Positions 56,881 through 64,000 of a stretch of 64,000 nucleotides of DNA are shown one piece after another (position 1 is the first letter of the stretch; each line of letters opens with the position of its first letter). The notes under the pieces were generated by a model. The model was given only the letters and a program-made list of their open reading frames with translations, had not been told where the DNA came from and made no database searches. The position numbers and the translations under genes are program-made. Location: positions 496,001 to 560,000 of the forward strand of contig NZ_LS398548.1 in NCBI RefSeq assembly GCF_900327275.1, in the 5' to 3' direction. Source of the stretch: Orientia tsutsugamushi. GTDB taxonomy: Bacteria; Pseudomonadota; Alphaproteobacteria; Rickettsiales; Rickettsiaceae.

Positions 56881-57322
56881 ATGCAAAATCAAAAATTATG
56901 TTGGGCATTATCGAGGCCGTTAAAATATATGGGTTTGAGCATTGATGAATGGGGAGTAGTGCTAGCTGGAGTAGCTCCAGGAATTGTACTAGTAAACAGC
57001 AGGCATGCTAAATTAGGCCTAGCATTTATGGCTGGAGGAATTGCTCTATGTTATTGCTTTAAGAAATTTAAGAAGGTATCAGAGAATTTTTTGCTAAAAA
57101 GTTTTTTAGTAGCTAAAGGTTTATTGCCAGCTCCATTAGGATATTAGACCTCTTTCGAAACTGGTTAAGGTAGTTCAAAATTATTGCTGACAAATGTCGA
57201 AATAGACGTAAAAGATTAGGTCTTAGATTTAATTTGATCTCTTGCATTTATAATTTTGAACTACCTTAACCAGTTTCGAAAGATATCTATTCAAGATTGC
57301 TAGGCAAAAAAGTTGGCAAATA
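56881..57322 (+). pseudogene. traL: traL copy interrupted by a mini-IS
   Basis: From the ATG at 56881 the copy is identical or nearly so to the intact TraL through GLLPAPLGY. A 140-bp mini-IS sits at 57,148-57,287. The last codons (SRLLGKKVGK and stop) follow it. With the insertion removed the gene would be whole. Confidence 0.9.
57148..57287. mobile_element. Internally deleted IS5-type mini-element
   Basis: It has both IS5-type terminal repeats (GACCTCTTTCGAAACTGG and its inverse) enclosing only about 100 bases from the right end of the element. It is a non-autonomous derivative inserted into traL. Confidence 0.85.
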
Positions 57323-57359
57323 ATGAATCATCTCTTTAAGCAAAATGCTATACAAGAGG
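57323..57359 (+). pseudogene. traE: traE start, cut by a transposon fragment
   Basis: MNHLFKQNAIQE is identical to the intact TraE start. IS5-type sequence replaces the rest. Confidence 0.85.
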
Positions 57360-58137
57360 AGGACATTTTCAAAGATGGTGGATATTTTGAGGAAAGCTGA
57401 TGGTCTTAAGAAATCAAAAGGTGGACGTAAAAATAAGCTCAATTTGGAGGAACAGTTGCTGATGGTGTTAGAATACCTTAGAGAATACCGTACTTATTTC
57501 CATATAGGTCAGAACTATGGAATTAGTGAAAGTTCAGCATATAAAGCTGTAAAATGGGTAGAAGACACCCTAGTTAAACACGCAAACTTTGCTCTTCCAG
57601 GCCGTAAAGCTTTAATGAAGAGTGATATGAATTATGAAGTAGTCTTGATTGATGCTACTGAGAGTCCTATAGAAAGACCTAAAAAAAACAAAAATTCTAT
57701 TATTCAGGAAAGAAGAAAAGGCATACACTAAAAACTCAAATAGTGGTAGATAAGAAAACGCGCCAAGTAATATGTACAGATTTTTCTAACGGTAAAAAAC
57801 ATGACTTTAGATTATTTAAGAAATCCAAAATTCTTATCCATCCTAAGGTAAAAGTGATTACTGATACAGGATATCAAGGCATACAAAAAATTCACAATAA
57901 TTCTGAATTACCAAAGAAAAAAAGCAAGAAAAATCCTTTAACTAAAAATGATAAAAAAAATAATCATAGGTTAGCAGGAGCAAGAGTTGTGAATGAAAAC
58001 GTTATTGGTATGCTAAAACGCTTCAAAATTATTGCTGACAAAAATATCGAAATAGACGTAAAAGATTCTCTCTTAGATTTAATTTGATCTCTGGCATTTA
58101 TAATTTTGAACTACCTTAACCAGTTTCGAAAGAGGCC
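57360..58137 (+). mobile_element. IS5-type element lacking its left end
   Basis: The first transposase frame reads from MVDILRK (57,375) to 57,731, and the second from about 57,720 to 58,087. The left terminal repeat and upstream codons are missing, and near 58,040 a one-base shift spoils the last residues (KNIEIDVKDSLLDLI instead of RNKRKRFGLRF). The right terminal repeat is present at 58,120-58,137. It cannot move by itself. Confidence 0.87.
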
Positions 58138-58395
58138 TATTCATAAAGCCAGCCAAAAGAAGACAAGAAATCATACTAGAAACTCAGCAAGAATTTATAC
58201 CTCTTGCTGAATACCTTAAATTACCAGAGATTGCTATAGAGCTAAATAAATACTGTGAGCTTTATGCTACCTAATAAACTAAAGTTTAATAGGTGGTTAA
58301 TGTAGTGAATTGCAGAAATTAAAATTCAATAAGAGAATGTTCATGTAAGTTATTTTATTGTATAATTTAAAAAGAATAGAAAATATGAAAAATAT
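58138..58395 (+). other. Decayed DNA with a short unassigned reading frame
   Basis: The 43-codon frame FIKPAKRRQEIILETQQEF ... ending at 58,276 looks coding but I do not recognise the gene. Part of it is related to the dispersed repeat at 53,236 and 61,436. The remainder is AT-rich. Confidence 0.35.
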
Positions 58396-58481
58396 ATGCA
58401 TTTATCAAGATTTCTAGATCCAAAGAATGATGTAGCATTTAAAAAGATATTTGGATCAGAAAAAAACAAGGACATACCAAT
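58396..58481 (+). pseudogene. Rpn-type nuclease gene, first 28 codons only
   Basis: MHLSRFLDPKNDVAFKKIFG is the start of an Rpn/PD-(D/E)XK transposase of a type different from that at 1146. A MITE follows at once. Confidence 0.75.
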
Positions 58482-58867
58482 AACGCCAGATTAGGACAAT
58501 GGAAAGTATGAAATGCATAATATAAAAGGTCTACAAGAGATAGAGATAATGTACAATCATAATTATGATATATCACAAAATATAGTTTTAATTAATAGCC
58601 ATTTATTGCTCGCATGTCTGCAAATTCAAATTTAGAATAAAAAACAGTTAGAAAGAGATAATATACAACTGTTACAATGAGCAATGTTCAGGTTATTAAA
58701 TATAGTATTATGAACTAATTCTTGTAGAAATATGAGCAATAAATAAACCGTTATTAATTAAAATTATATTTAAATATATTGCATAATTATAATTGTACAT
58801 TATCTCTATCTCTTGTAAACCTTTTTCATTATGCTTTTCATATTTTTCCTTATTCTAATCTGGCGTT
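58482..58867. mobile_element. MITE with IS982-type ends
   Basis: The 386-bp element starts AACGCCAGATTAGGACAATG and ends with TTATTCTAATCTGGCGTT. It is a sister of that at 25,685, including internal ATTTATTGCTC and TAATTAAAAT blocks. It has no coding sequence. Confidence 0.87.
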
Positions 58868-59406
58868 ACAAGAGACAAAAGTAGAAGACAGGCTGTTTCC
58901 AGTAACAGAATGCATAAATTTAGGATATAAATAGATATAAATATATTACTTATAGTGGACAAAAATCTTATAATGGAGTAGCAATCTTATTCAGAATTTT
59001 ATTTGAATCTACGTTTGCGATAAATCTATATAATGATGAAAAAAAGCACATTGCTATTAACATAGGAGACTTAAGCATCCATAATTTTTATGTGCCTGCA
59101 GGAGGAGATATTCCGGATGCAAATGTAAATATAAAGTCTAAGCATAAATATGCTATGTTGATTTTATGAATGCTTGGTTTTTGAATAATAAGTCTAAAAA
59201 AGATAAGATTATACTGCTTGGAGATCTTAATATTGCGCTATTAGAAAGTGATGTATGGTCAAGTTATCAATTACGCAATGTTGTGTCTCATATGGATTAG
59301 TTATCCTTTAGAATCCAAAATTAAATCTTGTATAATCATCAAAGATGCCAGGTGATTGGATATGCCATCTGATCATGTTCCAGTTATGCTAGAAATAGAA
59401 ACTTAA
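58868..59406 (+). pseudogene. xthA: Exodeoxyribonuclease III remnant
   Basis: LQETKVEDRLFP immediately follows the MITE, then ITYSGQKSYNGVAIL, IHNFYVPAGGDIPD, IILLGDLNIALLESDVW and a final SDHVPVMLEIET. These are the glutamate, Y-x-P and LGDxN and SDH boxes of the ExoIII family. The first 35 residues are missing and stops and frameshifts break the rest. The enzyme repairs abasic sites; this copy is dead. Confidence 0.87.
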
Positions 59407-59733
59407 ATGCTATATCAACCTACTGCGGTATAAAACTAAGATACAAGCTCAAGTTTATACTGAACATTGAGAAGGCCATTCTTTAAGGCCTCAATGTCCT
59501 TAACATGTACTTTTCCAGTTGTTCGAATTAGATCGTTCTATATGGCAACCCTCTTCTCTCATTTCTTTATTTATCTTGCCTTTTTCATGCATTTGATTTA
59601 TTCATCTAGCAATATCCATTTTTAATTTCTGTATCTTCTTAAGTTAAATTATCTTTTCCTTTCTTTACATTAGCTCTGATCTCTTATATCCAACTCAGAT
59701 TATACTGGAACTTTAGTTTTCAAAGCGATCTAA
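59407..59733. other. Gap between xthA remnant and pgsA
   Basis: On the - strand a broken stretch reads DIAR, INQMHEKGKINKEMREEG and TTGKVHVKDIEALKNGLLN. It is a coding remnant that I cannot name. No intact gene is present. Confidence 0.4.
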
Positions 59734-60282
59734 TCAAAAATATTTAATACATACTTTCAAGTAAGAATATCCAGTAATAATAGTCAAGATTGCTGCTATC
59801 CACAAAGTAATTTGTCCTACTATATCTAACATATGAATTCCAGAGCCCTTAGAACCTAATAGTAAAATAGCTAAAGCAGAAAATTGACATGTAGTTTTTA
59901 TTTTTGCAAGCCTAGATACTGGAACACTAACTTTAATTTGGCTTAAGAATTCTCTCATGCCAGCTACTAAAAATTCTCGACATAAAATTAATAAGCATGG
60001 TAACTCTTGAGCTTTTCTAAATTTTACTATCATTATAAGAATGCTGCCAACTAATAATTTATCAGCAATATGATCAAGCATTCTACCAAAACTGCTATGT
60101 AAATTAAGTTTTCTAGCTATATAACCATCAAAAAAATCTGTTATACCAGCAATAACGAATAAGGTAGCTGCCAATTGATGGGAAAAAATAACATCATCAA
60201 AATAAAAAGTAATTAGTATAATTGGTATTATACTAATTCTAGTAGCTGTTAGAATATTTGGTATTTTTCTGGTTAACTGCAT
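59734..60282 (-). CDS. pgsA: CDP-diacylglycerol-glycerol-3-phosphate phosphatidyltransferase
   Basis: The 182-residue membrane protein makes phosphatidylglycerol phosphate, the first committed step to phosphatidylglycerol. The CDP-alcohol phosphotransferase motif D-G-x2-A-R-x8-G-x3-D-x3-D is intact as [19 protein letters not shown] then HIAD, at about residues 50-76. An N-terminal [14 protein letters not shown] and about four membrane segments agree with PgsA. It stands alone between transposon graveyards. Confidence 0.93.
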   Translation of the reverse strand: MQLTRKIPNILTATRISIIPIILITFYFDDVIFSHQLAATLFVIAGITDFFDGYIARKLNLHSSFGRMLDHIADKLLVGSILIMIVKFRKAQELPCLLILCREFLVAGMREFLSQIKVSVPVSRLAKIKTTCQFSALAILLLGSKGSGIHMLDIVGQITLWIAAILTIITGYSYLKVCIKYF

Positions 60283-60537
60283 ATTGTTTTTAGCTCTTTA
60301 ATAATTCTTTAAGACTACGTTATAAAATTATTCTATAAGAAATTAAACATATACATAATTGTATACTATTGCTTACTGCAACTATTTTTTGTTCTATTAT
60401 ATGAGATTTTTATTGTCTAGCATTACAAATTAATTTGTTTAAAGATATAAATACAATTGATTATTTGCGATATATAGAATTAGGATTTTATCTGAAAAAG
60501 CGAAAAAGATAAATCATTAGCTTAGATAAAAAGAGAA
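60283..60537. other. Spacer upstream of pgsA
   Basis: AT-rich spacer with no recognised gene. It probably contains the pgsA promoter. Confidence 0.3.
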
Positions 60538-60740
60538 AATGTTGAGTTATGAAGAAAAATTTAAATAAAAAATTAATAATCCAACATAAAAAATGTATTG
60601 TGAAAGTATACTATTGAATAAACAATTTTTGCAAGATATATCAAAAGTTGGAAAGAAAGAGGTTAATACCAAGTAGTAATCAAAGAACCAGAGATAAACT
60701 GTTATCCTTATGTATCTTATTAACAAAAAGATGTAAGTTT
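60538..60740 (+). mobile_element. IS982-family fragment (5-prime part)
   Basis: This matches bases 33,211-33,410 of the complete element, including the short inverted ATGTTGAGTTAT / CCAACAT upstream of the transposase, with a frame-breaking change. A 35-base reverse piece of the same region lies at about 60,780-60,813. Confidence 0.85.
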
Positions 60741-60813
60741 TTATAAAATTATTAAGCGAGTATGGAAGCACCTTTCTCTCATACTCTTGATATATCTTGC
60801 AAAAATTATCTAT

Positions 60814-61203
60814 TAGACCTCTTTCGAAACTGGTTAACGTAGTTCAAAATTATAAATACCAGAGATCAAGTTAAATCTAAGACCGAATCTTTTACGTCTA
60901 TTTCGATATTTATCAGCAATAATTTTGAACCGTTTGCATACCAACTCTTTCTCCTGCTAACCTAAGATTATTTTTTTATCATTTTTAGTTAAAGGATTTT
61001 TCTTGCTTTTTTTCTTTGGTAATTCAGAATTATTGTGCATTTTTTGTATACCTTGATATCTTATATCAGTAATTGCTTTAACCTTAGGATGGATAAGAAT
61101 TTTGGATTTCTTAAATAATCTAAAGTCATGCTTTTTACCGTTAGAAAAATCTGTATATATTACTTAGTGTGTTTTCTTGTCTACCACTATTTGAGTTTTA
61201 GTG
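60814..61203 (-). mobile_element. IS5-type fragment (right part)
   Basis: The right terminal repeat GACCTCTTTCGAAACTGG is at 60,815, and the second transposase frame follows in reverse with stops and deletions, back to its start (LKTQIVVDKK-like). The first frame is missing. Confidence 0.85.
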
Positions 61204-61430
61204 GTTGACCAATGGTCTACGTTTATTTACTAATCTTCGTAAAGATATGAAAACATATTTATTGGATATACAAGATAATCGGTTATTAAATAAACGTTCT
61301 TTAATTGAGTCTGTTTTTTTTAAATGTACTAAAAAAACATATCCATTTAGAGCATACTAGACACCGCTCTCCTCTTAATTTCTTTGTTCATATAATTGCT
61401 TCTCTTGCTAGTTATTCTATCTCTTACAGT
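61204..61430 (+). mobile_element. IS982-family fragment (3-prime part)
   Basis: This matches 33,870-34,075 of the complete element: NGLRLFTNLRKDMKTYLLDI, NKRSLIESVF, then a frameshift. It preserves the unshifted C-terminal reading (FFVHIIASLASYS). Confidence 0.85.
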
Positions 61431-61435
61431 TAAAT

Positions 61436-61540
61436 TTTATCAACTCAAATGAGAATAAACTAAATAGCAGCTTTTATAAAGCGTATAAAGCTTACAGTAA
61501 CTTTTGTACTAACTTATTTCTTCTGGTTAGTTAAATTTTC
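61436..61540 (-). repeat. Dispersed repeat copy (inverse of 53,236-53,340)
   Basis: The reverse complement matches 53,236-53,340 with scattered differences. The same block follows transposon debris in both places. Confidence 0.7.
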
Positions 61541-61724
61541 TTAAACGTAGAATGTATTGCCATGATGGAGGCCTCATACATAAGGTCACCCATTGGCATA
61601 TATCAGTAAGCTTATGTTCGTAGAACAACGTGGTTAATCAGCTCTTGATGTTAAACAAAGTCATATACATAACTTCACATTGCACTATATTAAACTCTTT
61701 GCTTATTTTTGCAAAATAATTTGT
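61541..61724. other. Spacer with intron-like debris
   Basis: No gene is recognised. The stretch separates transposon debris from the DUF2610 gene. Confidence 0.3.
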
Positions 61725-62066
61725 CTAGTCATTTGGATTGTCACTGCTAACTGTAGCTTGGCTTTCCTGCTTGACTTGATTATTATTATCTTGATCATTG
61801 CCATCAGTAGCGGTGTTATTATTGCCCTGTGCAGATCCCAAAGCATACACTACCAATTCCTCTATGGGTACTTGATATTTTTTTGATAATTCTACTAATT
61901 GTGTTATTGAATCCATTACCTCAGCGGGTATTACTCCTCCTCTTTCAGTGGATAACCAATTTGCTTGAAAATGCAAAGGATGCTGATCTGGTTTTGGTTG
62001 TCCTATCATTACTGTAAAAGGAGCTATTTGACCTCCAAAATTACAATTAATTACAAGCTTTTTCAT
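61725..62066 (-). CDS. DUF2610 domain protein
   Basis: The 113-residue product begins MKKLVINCNFGGQIAPFTVM and continues HPLHFQANWLSTERGGVIPA and KKYQVPIEELVVYALG, the pattern of the Rickettsiales-specific DUF2610 family. The last 30 residues are polar and asparagine/glutamine-rich and probably unstructured. No function is known. It has no signal peptide or membrane segment, so it is probably cytoplasmic. It is 140 bases downstream of hemF on the same strand. Confidence 0.85.
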   Translation of the reverse strand: MKKLVINCNFGGQIAPFTVMIGQPKPDQHPLHFQANWLSTERGGVIPAEVMDSITQLVELSKKYQVPIEELVVYALGSAQGNNNTATDGNDQDNNNQVKQESQATVSSDNPND

Positions 62067-62206
62067 TTTAAATTCAGTATATAGGTTATGGCCTTATTAA
62101 TATTTCAGTAATAGCTTAATTTTTATACTACATTATCTTATTTATTTTCATAATATTAGTAAATACTATACTTTAATATTATTTGTTTTTAATTTGTTAT
62201 AATAAT

Positions 62207-63052
62207 TTATGGCCACTTTACTTCAGGTGGGAGTGACATTAATATAGCATCAACGTTACCATCAGTCATTAATCCAAATTTAGTACCTCTATCATATAAT
62301 AAATTAAATTCTACATATCTTCCGCGTTTAACTAGTAGAGCTTCGTATTGACTATTGCTCCATGGCAAAAACATTTTGCTTTTTACAATATCAGGATAAA
62401 TAGCTAGAAAAGCTTCTCCAATACTCTTAGTAAAATTAAAATCTATATCAAAATTCTTGCTATTTAGATAATCATAAAATACTCCTCCAACTCCTCTAAC
62501 CTCTTTTCTATGAGGTAAATAAAAATAATTATCGCATTCTGCTTTAAATTTTTCATAATATGATGGGTTATATTTATCGCATGCTAGTTGAAAAGCCTGA
62601 TGAAATTTTTTAGTCTCAAGCTTATCCGGATATAATGGCGTTAAATCACTTCCACCGCCAAACCAATAGTTGTTAGTTTGTAAATATCTGGTATTGAAAT
62701 GCACAGCTGGAACTAGAGGAGATTTCATATGTGCTACTACTGAAATACCTGTAGCAAAAAAATCAGAACTATAATTAGCGCAAGGTATGACATCACATAA
62801 TGCTGTTGGTACATCTCCATAAACTTTTGAAATATTAACTCCAACCTTAGCAAATACATTACCTCGCATTATCGACATTTCTCCACCACCACCACCAGCT
62901 CTGTTCCACTGACTCTTGGTAAATTTAGCTACTTTAACTTTTTTGCTACTTGCGTAATGCTGTTCTATTAGTTCAAACGCTTTGATAAGCTCATCTCGTA
63001 GTTCTTTAAACCATTGATAACATTTTTCCTGATATTCAATCATAAATCTCAA
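62207..63052 (-). CDS. hemF: Oxygen-dependent coproporphyrinogen III oxidase
   Basis: The 281-residue enzyme converts coproporphyrinogen III to protoporphyrinogen IX in haem synthesis, using oxygen. Diagnostic stretches are WNRAGGGGGEMSIMRGNVFA, FNTRYLQTNNYWFGGGSDLT, KYNPSYYEKFKAECDNYFYL, RGVGGVFYDYL and RGRYVEFNLLYDRGTKFGL. Family size is about 300. A second ATG three codons in is also possible. Together with coxB it indicates aerobic respiration. Confidence 0.96.
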   Translation of the reverse strand: MRFMIEYQEKCYQWFKELRDELIKAFELIEQHYASSKKVKVAKFTKSQWNRAGGGGGEMSIMRGNVFAKVGVNISKVYGDVPTALCDVIPCANYSSDFFATGISVVAHMKSPLVPAVHFNTRYLQTNNYWFGGGSDLTPLYPDKLETKKFHQAFQLACDKYNPSYYEKFKAECDNYFYLPHRKEVRGVGGVFYDYLNSKNFDIDFNFTKSIGEAFLAIYPDIVKSKMFLPWSNSQYEALLVKRGRYVEFNLLYDRGTKFGLMTDGNVDAILMSLPPEVKWP

Positions 63053-63216
63053 ACTTAACTTAACTTATTGTATTTGAGTTTTTATATACCATAGCTTTTG
63101 AATAGTTAAAATGAAAGAGGTTGAAAATTAGTGCTTCAAATAACTGTTAACTAGAGCTTTAGGTTAGTGTAGAGTTATTATTGCTGAAATATTGATTTTA
63201 TACAATATATTGTTTT

Positions 63217-64000
63217 TTAACTATCAGCATAAACTTCTCCAAATAGACTTGATGCTGAAGCAGTCAAGATCTTTACATTAACTATTTTACCATATAAATT
63301 ATTACCTTTCTCGTTCATAATACAAACAGATTGCATATAAGGCGTCTTACCGATTATTTGACCTTCATACTTACCATCACGATCAAATAATACTGGCACT
63401 ACCTTACCAATTAATTTTTGATTGCATTCTAGCTGCTGCTGCATTAGCTGGGCCTGCAATATACTTAACCTATGCTGTTTTACTTCTTCGGGAATTTGCT
63501 GTTTGACAGCTGCAGGAGTACCTGGTCTTTGACTATATTTAAAGGAATAGCATTGTCCAAACTTAGCTTCTTTAGCTAAACTCAAAGTTGCCTCAAAATC
63601 CTCATCATCTTCTCCTGGAAAGCCTACAATAATATCACTAGAAATTACTATATCAGGCCTTAACTCTCTTAATTGTTGAATGATTTCCAAATATCGTTCT
63701 CTACTATGTCTTCTATTCATTAACTTTAATATTTTATTAGAACCAGATTGAACAGGCAAATGTAAAAAAGGCATTAACTTCTCTTCTGTTGCATGTAAAG
63801 ATAATAACTGATCAGTCATATCATTTGGATGAGAAGTAATATATCTAATTCTTTTAATTTTATCTATCTTAGCAACATATTTAATTAGGTCAGCTAAACT
63901 ACACTCTTTACCATTCTCATCTTTCCCATGATACGCACTTACATTTTGTCCTACTAATACAACTTCTTTAGCACCTTGTTGAGCGATATTAAGAACTTCA
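63217..64000 (-). CDS. miaB: MiaB, tRNA methylthiotransferase (C-terminal part)
   Basis: The frame is open to the right edge, so the N-terminal and radical-SAM cysteine part lies outside. Seen are [70 protein letters not shown] and [12 protein letters not shown], followed by a TRAM domain ([20 protein letters not shown]). MiaB adds the methylthio group to i6A37 of tRNA. The part in view shows no damage. Confidence 0.95.
   Translation of the reverse strand, partial: EVLNIAQQGAKEVVLVGQNVSAYHGKDENGKECSLADLIKYVAKIDKIKRIRYITSHPNDMTDQLLSLHATEEKLMPFLHLPVQSGSNKILKLMNRRHSRERYLEIIQQLRELRPDIVISSDIIVGFPGEDDEDFEATLSLAKEAKFGQCYSFKYSQRPGTPAAVKQQIPEEVKQHRLSILQAQLMQQQLECNQKLIGKVVPVLFDRDGKYEGQIIGKTPYMQSVCIMNEKGNNLYGKIVNVKILTASASSLFGEVYADS

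Overview
The window is AT-rich DNA from an obligate intracellular alphaproteobacterium of the Rickettsiales, most likely Orientia (scrub typhus agent). That assignment is inference. It rests on an integrase followed by an F-type conjugation operon carrying ankyrin and TPR genes (the layout of a Rickettsiales amplified genetic element, RAGE), many decayed insertion sequences, an autotransporter with long repeats, a VirB6-like protein, a DUF2610 protein, and shuffled single housekeeping genes.

Region 1 (1-2,280, + strand): the end of a Toprim-domain gene, a second degenerate Toprim-like gene, and an Rpn/PD-(D/E)XK transposase-like gene with a repeat-rich tail. The Rpn gene converges on traD, and the two share a stem-loop. 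Region 2 (2,271-23,148, - strand): a RAGE transfer operon read int, traL, traE, traK, pilin-like gene, traB, traV, traC, traW, a 57-codon gene, traU, trbC, traN, ankyrin/F-box gene, traF, traH, traG, TPR gene, traD. traF and traH each carry a reading-frame break. A 250-bp mosaic duplication lies between traK and the pilin-like gene.

Region 3 (23,600-32,900): coxB, an RDD membrane protein, a MITE, a VirB6-like gene, transposon and Toprim fragments, then uvrA. Region 4 (33,148-38,210): a mobile-element graveyard with one nearly intact IS982-family element, a broken relaxase (traA), and a group II intron wreck. The wreck has 5-prime intron sequence at both ends in opposite orientation and is split by an IS630-type element.

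Region 5 (38,477-52,019): chromosomal genes rpmA-rplU, a PAP2 phosphatase, a metallo-hydrolase, xseA, a binding-protein/membrane-channel fusion, a repeat-rich autotransporter, the 4.5S SRP RNA gene, dnaX, a tandemly duplicated YbaB gene and znuC-znuB. Region 6 (52,013-59,410): a second graveyard containing a group II intron remnant, two scraps of another RAGE on the + strand (traL/traC; int/traL/traE) cut by several IS5-type copies, an Rpn start, a MITE and an xthA pseudogene. Region 7 (59,734-64,000): pgsA, nested IS fragments, a DUF2610 gene, hemF and the 3-prime part of miaB.

The transfer operon would build a conjugative pilus and mating channel, and the ankyrin/F-box and TPR genes look like host-interaction cargo. 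The breaks in traF, traH and traA make it unlikely that this copy transfers by itself.
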